From contig PLKU01000126.1 of the NCBI GenBank assembly GCA_003140705.1, positions 870 through 9,461 of the forward strand: 8,592 bases of DNA. Reading direction: 5' to 3'. The translations under genes and the position numbers were made by a program. The stretch comes from Acidobacteriaceae bacterium. Its GTDB lineage: Bacteria > Acidobacteriota > Terriglobia > Terriglobales > Acidobacteriaceae. The notes under the pieces were generated by a model that was not told where the DNA came from, made no database searches, and saw only the letters and a list, made by a program, of their open reading frames with translations. Positions 1 to 5,796 of this stretch are shown here, piece by piece. Each line of letters starts with the position of its first letter. The first letter of the stretch is position 1.

Positions 1-876
1 CTGCTTGAGGGCGAGCTCGTGCTGCGGGTGGCTCTTGAGGCCGGGATAGGCGAGTCGAGTCAGCTTGGGTTGCGTGGAGAGGAATTCGGCGACGGCCCGG
101 CCGTTTTCTTCGTGCTGCTTCATGCGCAGAGGCAAGGTCCGGATGCCGCGCAGGACAAGGAAGCATTCAAAGGGCGAGAGGATGCCGCCGGCGGCCTTTT
201 GGACCAAGAGGAAACGCTCCTTGTGCTCGCGGCGGGTACCGATAAGCGCGCCGCCGAGGCCATCGGAGTGTCCGTTGAGGAACTTGGTGGTGGAGTGCAT
301 GACGATGTCTGCGCCGAGGGCGATGGGGCTCTGCAGGAAGGGCGACATGAAGGTGTTGTCGACACTGACTTCGACACCTCGGGCGTGGGCGATCTGGCAG
401 GCGGCGGCGATGTCTGTGAGGGCCATGAGGGGGTTGGTGGGCGTCTCGACGTGGATGAGCTTGGTGTTGGGCTTAATGGCTGCGGCGACGGCGTCGAGGT
501 TGCCGGTGTCAACGTATTCGATGTTGATGCCGTAGTGGCAAATGATCTGGTTGAAGAGGCGTGCGGTGCCGCCATAGACGTTGTGCGAGCAGATGAGGTG
601 GTCGCCGGCGTGGAGGGTGGCAACGAGTGCGTAGATGGCGGCCATGCCGCTTGAGTAGGCGTGCCCGCTGGTCCCGCCTTCGAGGACGGCCAGCGCTTCT
701 TCAAGGCGATCACGCGTGGGATTGCCTGCACGCGAGTAGTCCCACCCCTTGTCGGTGCCGATGCCAGTAAGTTCAAACGTTGACGAGAGATAAAGCGGCA
801 CGTTCACAGCGCCCGTCTGCGGATCGGGATGCTGGCCGGCGTGCACGGCGAGGGTGGAGTATTTGTAGTTGGACAT
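1..876 (-). CDS. Cystathionine gamma-lyase / gamma-synthase family PLP enzyme (3' end outside window)
   Basis: This frame is open from the ATG at 876-874 to the window edge, giving 292 residues; the family is usually about 380-400, so roughly the last 90-100 are missing. It is a cytosolic fold-type I PLP enzyme of the Cys/Met metabolism family. Visible motifs are YSRAGNPTR (residues 48-56; Tyr48 and Arg50 bind cofactor phosphate of the neighbouring subunit), SSGMAAI (75-81), YGG (101-103), VETPTNP (143-149), DNTFMSP (173-179) and STTKFLNGHSD (195-205), where Lys198 is the Schiff-base lysine. The wording of NTFMSP and of YPGLKSHPQHEL (277-288) resembles gamma-lyases more than E. coli MetB, but the C-terminal residues that help separate lyase from synthase are outside the window. 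It lies 97 bases downstream of a CBS-like gene, which favours a role in reverse transsulfuration (cystathionine to cysteine). A weak Shine-Dalgarno, AGAGG, lies 7 bases before the start and belongs to a heptad repeat. Family is certain; exact reaction is not. Confidence 0.93.
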   Translation of the reverse strand, partial: MSNYKYSTLAVHAGQHPDPQTGAVNVPLYLSSTFELTGIGTDKGWDYSRAGNPTRDRLEEALAVLEGGTSGHAYSSGMAAIYALVATLHAGDHLICSHNVYGGTARLFNQIICHYGINIEYVDTGNLDAVAAAIKPNTKLIHVETPTNPLMALTDIAAACQIAHARGVEVSVDNTFMSPFLQSPIALGADIVMHSTTKFLNGHSDGLGGALIGTRREHKERFLLVQKAAGGILSPFECFLVLRGIRTLPLRMKQHEENGRAVAEFLSTQPKLTRLAYPGLKSHPQHELALKQ

Positions 877-882
877 GAAGAA

Positions 883-929
883 GCCTCTAGGGGCTAGCTT
901 TTAGCTTCTAGCCTCCAGGTTCTAGCTTA
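883..929. repeat. Degenerate 7-base tandem repeat, array 1
   Basis: On the plus strand about six to seven units of 7 bases follow one another in phase: GCCTCTA, GGGGCTA, GCTTTTA, GCTTCTA, GCCTCCA, GGTTCTA and GCTTATC. In the sense of the downstream gene the unit reads TAGAAGC or TAGAGGC. The array ends 6 bases before the start codon at 876 and its last unit supplies the likely AGAGG ribosome binding site. The same unit occurs upstream of the neighbouring cysteine synthase-like gene. Confidence 0.75.
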
Positions 930-973
930 TCGTGCAGGGGATGGGAGCGATGTCGGTTTGCGGGAAGGTGTGA

Positions 974-1927
974 CTATATCCCGCCCTCGAAGATTTTTTT
1001 GGAGAGATAGCGTTCGGCGGAGTCGGGGATGATTACGGCGATGCGCTTGCCGGGGCCCAGCACTATGGCAAGCTCGACCGCGGCGTAGACGGCGGCGCCC
1101 GAGCTGGAGCCGGCGGCGAGGCCTTCTTCAGCGGCGAGACGCTTGACCATGGTGAAGGCGTCGTTGTCGCTGACCATCGAAACTCGGTCGCAGACATCGC
1201 GGTGGAAGGTCTTGGGGATGAAGTGAACACCGATGCCTTCGACCCTGTGCTTGCCGGGTGCGCCACCTTGCAGAATCGAGCCTTCCGTTTCGACGGCGAC
1301 GTTGATCACGGCAGGGTTGTGTTCCTTGAGGAAGCGGGCTACACCGGAGAAGGTTCCGCCGGTGCCTACGCCGGCCACGAAGCCGTCAACGCGGCCTTCC
1401 ATCTGCTCCCAGATTTCGACGGCGGTGGTGTCGTGGTGAAACTGGGGATTGGCCTGGTTTTCAAACTGGAGGGCGGTGAAGGAGCCGGGAATCAGGGCTC
1501 CGGCATCGCGTGCGCGCTGAATAGCGCCGGCCATGCCTTCGGCCTCGGGTGTGCGGATGACTTCAGCACCGAATCCGCGCATGAGGATGCACTTTTCCTC
1601 GGCGAAGCCTTCGGGAACGAACAATTTTACCGTGTAGCCTCGATTGACGCCGATCAGGGCCAGGCCGACGCCGGTGTTGCCGGCGGTGGCCTCAATGATG
1701 GTGGAACCGGAATGGAGGAGGCCGCGGGCTTCGGCGTCGAGAATCATGCCGATGGCGGCTCGGTCTTTGATGCTGCCACCGGGGTTGAGGAATTCCAACT
1801 TGGCGAAGACGGATGCGGATGGCGCGGGGGCGAGGCGAGCGAGCCGCAGCATGGGGGTGTGCCCCACCAGCTGGGTTATGTCTGAGGCGATGCGGAGGGT
1901 GGGGGTTGTTGACGGTGCGGCGGACAT
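974..1927 (-). CDS. Cysteine synthase / cystathionine beta-synthase-like PLP enzyme
   Basis: A complete 317-residue fold-type II PLP enzyme, probably cytosolic. It joins a sulfur donor (sulfide or homocysteine) to activated serine. Motifs in order: GSIKDR (residues 51-56) with Schiff-base Lys54; ATAGNTG (80-86), the substrate loop; GVGTGGT (186-192), the phosphate-binding loop; VEGIGVHFIP (229-238); GSSSGAA (273-279), with the serine near the pyridine nitrogen; and PDSAERYLS (301-309). ETEGSIL (213-219), VEGIG..FIP and NP.FHHDTTA.EI (160-172) read more like cystathionine beta-synthase than classical CysK. There is no C-terminal Bateman (CBS-pair) domain. The loop has TAGNTG where CysK and CBS usually have TSGNTG. 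A gamma-lyase/synthase family gene follows on the same strand. The only upstream ATG-proximal signals are a poor Shine-Dalgarno (GGA) and TATAAA (complement of 1938-1943), which would give a very short leader if it is the -10. Annotation pipelines could call it cysK or cysM. Confidence 0.93.
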   Translation of the reverse strand: MSAAPSTTPTLRIASDITQLVGHTPMLRLARLAPAPSASVFAKLEFLNPGGSIKDRAAIGMILDAEARGLLHSGSTIIEATAGNTGVGLALIGVNRGYTVKLFVPEGFAEEKCILMRGFGAEVIRTPEAEGMAGAIQRARDAGALIPGSFTALQFENQANPQFHHDTTAVEIWEQMEGRVDGFVAGVGTGGTFSGVARFLKEHNPAVINVAVETEGSILQGGAPGKHRVEGIGVHFIPKTFHRDVCDRVSMVSDNDAFTMVKRLAAEEGLAAGSSSGAAVYAAVELAIVLGPGKRIAVIIPDSAERYLSKKIFEGGI

Positions 1928-1947
1928 GGAAGTCCAGTTTATAACGA

Positions 1948-1968
1948 GCTTCTAGCCTCTAGCTTCTA
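1948..1968. repeat. 7-base tandem repeat, array 2
   Basis: Three clean 7-base units (GCTTCTA, GCCTCTA, GCTTCTA) run from 1948 to 1968, with a decayed fourth after them. The consensus is the same as in the array at 883-929. It lies 20 bases upstream of the start codon at 1927, just beyond a TATAAA on the gene strand, so it would overlap the -35 zone if that hexamer is the promoter. Confidence 0.75.
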
Positions 1969-2018
1969 GCCACCTGCGGCGGGGCCAGCGGCCTTCAACG
2001 GCGAGAACAAAATTTGTC

Positions 2019-2064
2019 GGGAACCCACCCTTCGCCCCAAAAAAAAGCGAAGGATGAGGCGCCC
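2019..2064 (-). terminator. Intergenic hairpin, possible terminator or REP-like element
   Basis: CCTTCGC (2029-2035) and GCGAAGG (2047-2053) are perfect inverted arms around an 11-base loop that contains eight A (U on the minus-strand transcript). In minus-strand RNA the stem extends to 10 pairs with one G-U wobble, and weaker pairing continues outward. It lies 47 bases past the stop codon of the second VWA gene and before the cysteine synthase-like gene, where a terminator is expected. No U-tract follows the stem; the U-run is in the loop, so it is not a textbook intrinsic terminator. A dispersed palindromic repeat is the alternative. Confidence 0.4.
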
Positions 2065-2099
2065 AGGTCTTCATGCAAGCTGGGCCAGAAAAGAAGCCC

Positions 2100-3179
2100 C
2101 TAGTTGGAGGGTTTGGTGGATTTTTTTGGGACGCGGACTACGGGGAAATAGCCGGTGCGGGTGCGAACGTTGAGTTTGCCCATGCCTTTGGCTTCGGCGG
2201 TCACCATCACACGGCGGAAGCCCGGCTCGGTGGTGGGCTTGGTGGAGTGGTAGCCGAGGGTGTACTGGTTGCGAATGTCTCGGGCGACTTCAGCCGCAAT
2301 CTGGTCAACCTGTTCGATCGACTTGGGGAAGAACGCTATGCCGCCGGTTTCAGTGGAGAGCATTTCGAGGGCGCGATGCGCGTGGCGGACTTCCTGCCGG
2401 CTCATCTCATCACCAAAAAGGAGGCCGATGGAGTAGATGACTGGCCCGGAGAGCTGCTGGACGCGGCGGATGGTTTGCTCAAGGTTGAGGGTAGAGGCAT
2501 TGTCTTCGCCGTCGGTGATGAGGATGAGGACCTGCTTTGGGCGCTTGGCATCGGCGACGAGCTTGTCCGCGGAGGCTACGACGGCGTCGTAGAGCGCGGT
2601 GCCGCCGCGGGATTCGATATGGCTGAGGCCGTCGCGAAGCTTGTTGACGTCGGAGGTAAACTCCTGGTCAATGAATGCTTCGTCAGAGAAGTTCACGACA
2701 AAGGCTTCGTCCTGGGGATTTGAGGCCTGGATCAGATCGAGGGCACTCTTGTTGACCGAAGGGCGTTTGCGGGACATGGAGCCAGAGTTGTCTACGACCA
2801 TGGCGATAGAGACGGGGAGGTCAGTGTGCTGGAAGCTGATGAGAGTCTGCGGGACGCCATCTTCACTGACCTGGAAGTTGTCTTTCTTCAGGTCCGGAAC
2901 CAGCCGGTTGCCCTCAAGAACGGTGGCATTGAGGATGACCTCTTCCACATCAGTGTGAAGAACGTACCCCTCGCCTTCCTTTTTGAGGGGCCCAGCCGCA
3001 GTGGCGGGCGGCTCGTTATCGGGTGAGCGCACCGGGTCAGTGTCCACGGTAAGCGATGGAGCTTGGGGCAGCGTCGATTTGGTGGGCGATTGTTGCGCGG
3101 GCAGCGTAAGCGAAGCACCGGCAAGCAGGACCACGAGGACCGCGTTATTGCAAAGGCGCATAGTAGCCGGTGCGAGCAT
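2100..3179 (-). CDS. Secreted VWA-domain protein (VWFA-related Acidobacterial domain family), second of pair
   Basis: This encodes 359 residues; I do not know its physiological function. An N-terminal signal peptide (hydrophobic core about residues 13-27, then LPAQQ) predicts export. A Pro/Ser/Thr-rich spacer (about 31-65) leads to a beta-rich segment ending in NFQVSEDGVPQTLISF (101-116), typical of the family, and then a VWA domain (about 122-310). The metal-ion-dependent adhesion site is intact: Asp130-x-Ser132-x-Ser134, Thr194 in GGTALYDA, and Asp223 in TDGEDN. RNQYTLGYH (303-311) and RTRTGYFP (339-346) close the conserved region. Such domains usually bind protein partners through a divalent metal. 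The gene overlaps the end of its upstream paralogue by 35 bases from this start, or by 17 bases if the ATG at 3161 (residue 7) is used; the latter gives a more standard signal peptide (MRLCNN...). Neither start has a strong ribosome binding site, so translational coupling is likely. Confidence 0.9.
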   Translation of the reverse strand: MLAPATMRLCNNAVLVVLLAGASLTLPAQQSPTKSTLPQAPSLTVDTDPVRSPDNEPPATAAGPLKKEGEGYVLHTDVEEVILNATVLEGNRLVPDLKKDNFQVSEDGVPQTLISFQHTDLPVSIAMVVDNSGSMSRKRPSVNKSALDLIQASNPQDEAFVVNFSDEAFIDQEFTSDVNKLRDGLSHIESRGGTALYDAVVASADKLVADAKRPKQVLILITDGEDNASTLNLEQTIRRVQQLSGPVIYSIGLLFGDEMSRQEVRHAHRALEMLSTETGGIAFFPKSIEQVDQIAAEVARDIRNQYTLGYHSTKPTTEPGFRRVMVTAEAKGMGKLNVRTRTGYFPVVRVPKKSTKPSN

Positions 3180-4227
3180 GGACAGTGAGTGGAGGCAATC
3201 CCTGTGGAGGATTTATCTTCACCTTCACTTTACGCCACTTGCCGTCACGGTTCAGGTCCTTGGGGTGGTATCCGATGACGTATTGATTACGCAATTCGGT
3301 TGAAATCTTTTCAGCAATGTCGCCCATGTCGGCGATGTCGTCGACGCGGAAGAGACGCCCCCCGGTCTCCTCGCTGAGATCGTTGAGAAGCTGGGGCCCG
3401 GTGCGCTCCTCTGGTGTGGCGGCATAAGGATCGAAGATGCCGATTGAGTACATCTCTACATCGGATTCGCGCACCTGAGCGCGGAGCTCGCCCTCGGTGT
3501 AGCGAGAGCGGTTGTCGCCGCCGTCGGAGACCACCAAAAGAGCTTTGCGCTCGTGGCGGGCATCCTTCATCTTGACTAGGCCGTAGTAAATGGCGTCGAG
3601 CAGGGCAGTGCGGTGGCCGCTGCGCACGGTGGCAAGGCGCGCCTGAATATCTTCAACGGAACTGGTGAAGTCTTCAATCAACTCCGGCCGGTCGTTGAAG
3701 CCGATGACGAAGAATTCGTCCTGGGGATTGGCGGTCTTGATGAACTGCAGGATCGATTCGCGGGCGCGGATAAGCTTGGAGGTCATGGAGCCGGAGAGAT
3801 CAAAGACAATTCCGATGGAAACCGGAGCATCCTCACTGGCAAAGGTGGCGATCTTTTGCTGGGAGCTGTTTTCAAAGACCTGGAAATCTTCCTGTTCGAG
3901 GCCGGTGACAAGGCGGTTCATGGGATCGGTGATTGTGATGGGAACGAGCACCATGTCCACGTTCATTCGAATTCGTTCACCGGGACGGATCTTAAGCGCA
4001 CCTGTGCCGCTGACGGCGGGCGCTTCAGAGCCCTTTGGCGCCTCAGTGGAAGGCGTGGCTGTGGCCGGAGGGGCGACATGCACCTTGTTGAGGGGGTCTT
4101 CCTGGTCCTGGGCCTGGGCGCGAGACAGGCAGAAGGCCGAGACCAACACACAAACCCACATCCAGCGGGGTAGCCGCAAGTTGGCGCGCCGGAATGTGAG
4201 ACCTCGCGGAAGGGAAAAAGTGATCAT
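3145..4227 (-). CDS. Secreted VWA-domain protein (VWFA-related Acidobacterial domain family), first of pair
   Basis: From the ATG at 4227 the product has 360 residues. I chose this start because it gives a plausible signal peptide: basic residues to position 21, a hydrophobic stretch (about 22-35) and an AQA-type cleavage site near 38-40. The frame stays open to an ATG at 4296 and a TTG at 4314, which would bury that signal about 23-29 residues in. After a low-complexity Ala/Pro/Thr spacer come a beta-rich segment (about 88-130, EQEDFQVFEN) and a VWA domain (about 136-320). The MIDAS residues are Asp143-x-Ser145-x-Ser147, Thr207 and Asp235 (SDGGDN). RNQYVIGYHP (313-322) and HARTGYYAP (350-358) match the neighbouring paralogue. 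The two form a diverged tandem duplication, probably co-transcribed, acting outside the inner membrane. No MoxR ATPase, protease or transporter gene lies nearby to suggest a partner. Substrate and role are unknown. Confidence 0.9.
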   Translation of the reverse strand: MITFSLPRGLTFRRANLRLPRWMWVCVLVSAFCLSRAQAQDQEDPLNKVHVAPPATATPSTEAPKGSEAPAVSGTGALKIRPGERIRMNVDMVLVPITITDPMNRLVTGLEQEDFQVFENSSQQKIATFASEDAPVSIGIVFDLSGSMTSKLIRARESILQFIKTANPQDEFFVIGFNDRPELIEDFTSSVEDIQARLATVRSGHRTALLDAIYYGLVKMKDARHERKALLVVSDGGDNRSRYTEGELRAQVRESDVEMYSIGIFDPYAATPEERTGPQLLNDLSEETGGRLFRVDDIADMGDIAEKISTELRNQYVIGYHPKDLNRDGKWRKVKVKINPPQGLPPLTVHARTGYYAPLQ

Positions 4228-4288
4228 GGAGCAACACCACGGAATGAAGGCGAGTTTAGCACGGTTGAACCACGGCTGGCGTCGGTGG

Positions 4289-4321
4289 ATTGTCATCGCA
4301 TTGTCATGAGACAACTGTCAT
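4289..4321. promoter_or_regulatory. Repeated ATTGTCAT boxes, candidate operator in divergent region
   Basis: ATTGTCAT occurs at 4289-4296 and again at 4300-4307, an 11-base period close to one helical turn. A third, partial copy, TGTCAT, lies at 4316-4321. The second copy is also part of a perfect inverted repeat, TTGTC-ATGA-GACAA (4301-4314). The cluster is 62-94 bases upstream of the first VWA gene and about 140-170 bases upstream of the DUF1015 gene, a reasonable place for a regulator site. No regulator family is recognised. Confidence 0.35.
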
Positions 4322-4362
4322 TTGAATCAGCCGGAAATCCAGGCCCGGTATTGCTGCTGGGA

Positions 4363-4368
4363 TACAAT
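4363..4368 (+). promoter_or_regulatory. Possible -10 element (TACAAT) for the plus-strand operon
   Basis: TACAAT matches the sigma-70 -10 consensus in five of six bases and lies about 90 bases upstream of the DUF1015 start. No convincing -35 hexamer is seen 16-18 bases before it, and there is no TG extension, so this is only a candidate. Confidence 0.25.
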
Positions 4369-4458
4369 CGAGTGAAAGCGCAGAGGGATCCCGGTATAGG
4401 CAGCAAGGGGCGCCCGAGCGTAAATCTATCTTCTTAGACGGGGAGCAAGCCCTTCCGT

Positions 4459-5796
4459 ATGGCCCGTATTTATCCATTTCGCGCATGGCGTTACAATTCC
4501 ACAGCGGTAAGGCTGGATGACGTGGTTACTCAGCCCTACGACAAGATTTCTCCGGCTATGCAGCAGGCCTATTACCAGCGGAGCCCATACAACCTGGTGC
4601 GCATCATCCTAGGCCTGCCTGAATTGTTCGATGCCGAGCGGGGCGACAGCGTCTATACGCGGGCAGCGCGGGATTTTGCCGCCTGGCGGGAACAGGGCAT
4701 TTTGGTCCAGGAAAAGGACCCCTGCATCTTCGCTTATTCGCAGCGATTCAAAGTTCCGGGAACTGAGATTGTGAAGGAACGGCGCGGGTTTATTGCCCTC
4801 GGCAAGCTGCACGAGTATTCCGAGCAGGTGGTTTTCCGGCACGAACAGACCCTGTCAAAGCCGAAAAATGACCGCCTGAACCTCCTGAAGGCGACTCATG
4901 CGCACTTTGGCCAGATTTTCATGCTGTACTCCGACCCTGCGGGGAGCATGGAGAAGATTCTCTATGACGGCAATGGCCCGGCCGAAGCCGAAGTCACGGA
5001 CGAGTATGGCGTGCTTCATCGCCTTTGGAGAGTCAGCGACCCTGCGACGATCCTGCTACTGACGACGGCAATGGCCGACAAGAAGCTGATCATCGCGGAC
5101 GGACATCACCGCTATGAGACGGCACTGAACTATTCAAGGGAACACGCGCCAGGACAAGTGGATGGGTCGGGGCCTAAGGCCAATCACAGCGCTACTGAGG
5201 TTCCGCAGCCGCTCTACCCGGAAGCGGCCGTGATGATGAGTTTTGTGAATATGGACTCCGATGGACTGGTGATTCTGCCAACCCATCGCGTGGTTCACAG
5301 CCTGGAGAACTTCGACCCGGCGGCGTTTGCCAAGGCTGCCGAGGAGTTCTTCACGGTGGAGGCGTTGCCTGCGGCAGACGCTGCGAGCTACATGGAGAAC
5401 CTGGAAAAGCAGCAAGGCACGGCCTTCATCGCTATTACGCGGGGCGGGGACTTCCTGTTGCGCTCGAAGGCTGCGGTCATCAACGCAGCACTGGCTGACC
5501 TGCCCGAACGCCAGCGGCAGCTCGACCTCAGCCACCTGCATTCGATTGTGCTCGACAGGCTGCTAGGGCTGGACGCGGAAAAGGTTCGCGAGCAGACGAA
5601 TATTCGGTACCTGCGGGATGCCGGCGAAGCGGTGGACCTGGTCCGCCGCGGCGAAGCGGACGTCACCTTCCTTACCAACCCGGTTTCAATGGAGCAACTG
5701 CGGGAGGTGGCCTTTGCAGGCGACGTGATGCCGCAAAAGTCTACCGACTTCTTCCCCAAGCTGCTCAGCGGCCTGGCGATCTATGCGCTGGATTAA
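4459..5796 (+). CDS. DUF1015 family protein
   Basis: A full-length 445-residue member of a widespread bacterial family with no established biochemical function. The start is fixed by the typical opening MARIYPFRAWRYN. Family hallmarks are VVTQPYDKIS (22-31), FRHEQTLSKPKNDRL (126-140), ADGHHRYETAL (213-223), LPTHRVV (273-279) and MPQKSTDFFPKLLSGL (424-439). The His-rich ADGHHRYE segment and the conserved charged RHE...PK.DR segment look like active-site or ligand-binding material, but that is inference. No signal peptide or membrane segment is visible, so it is probably cytosolic. GGGGAG (4440-4445) is 13 bases before the ATG, a rather long spacing. The end overlaps the amidase start by 14 bases, placing it first in a cell-envelope operon. 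Confidence 0.93.
   Translation: MARIYPFRAWRYNSTAVRLDDVVTQPYDKISPAMQQAYYQRSPYNLVRIILGLPELFDAERGDSVYTRAARDFAAWREQGILVQEKDPCIFAYSQRFKVPGTEIVKERRGFIALGKLHEYSEQVVFRHEQTLSKPKNDRLNLLKATHAHFGQIFMLYSDPAGSMEKILYDGNGPAEAEVTDEYGVLHRLWRVSDPATILLLTTAMADKKLIIADGHHRYETALNYSREHAPGQVDGSGPKANHSATEVPQPLYPEAAVMMSFVNMDSDGLVILPTHRVVHSLENFDPAAFAKAAEEFFTVEALPAADAASYMENLEKQQGTAFIAITRGGDFLLRSKAAVINAALADLPERQRQLDLSHLHSIVLDRLLGLDAEKVREQTNIRYLRDAGEAVDLVRRGEADVTFLTNPVSMEQLREVAFAGDVMPQKSTDFFPKLLSGLAIYALD

Noticed and set aside
19..654. Long plus-strand open frame of 211 codons opposite the gamma-lyase/synthase gene
   Set aside because: It mirrors the codons of the real minus-strand gene, which is open across the region with all family motifs. 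The plus-strand product is Gly/Val/Asp-rich with no recognisable domain.
1202..1885. Plus-strand open frame of 227 codons opposite the cysteine synthase-like gene
   Set aside because: This is a GC-bias shadow of a gene with full catalytic motifs; the product is low-complexity (Gly/Glu/Asp-rich) and no ribosome binding context supports it.
883..1968. The two repeat arrays as CRISPR-like or as ends of a mobile element around the CBS/CysK-like gene
   Set aside because: Units of 7 bases have no spacers, and both arrays are in the same orientation. The gene between them looks native, with no transposase and no target duplication seen.
2073..2723. Plus-strand open frame of 216 codons opposite the VWA gene
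   Set aside because: The minus strand encodes a complete VWA domain here; the plus product is an antisense artefact.
2100..4227. VWA pair as part of a MoxR-VWA chaperone or a ternary conflict/defence system
   Set aside because: Both proteins have signal peptides and no AAA ATPase, Ter-type or nuclease gene is nearby. The sequence pattern fits the exported acidobacterial VWA family.
4228..4314. Upstream extension of the first VWA gene to a TTG (4314) or ATG (4296)
   Set aside because: Both place the signal peptide about 23-29 residues inside the protein. The ATG at 4227 gives a normal exported product, though this was judged by eye.
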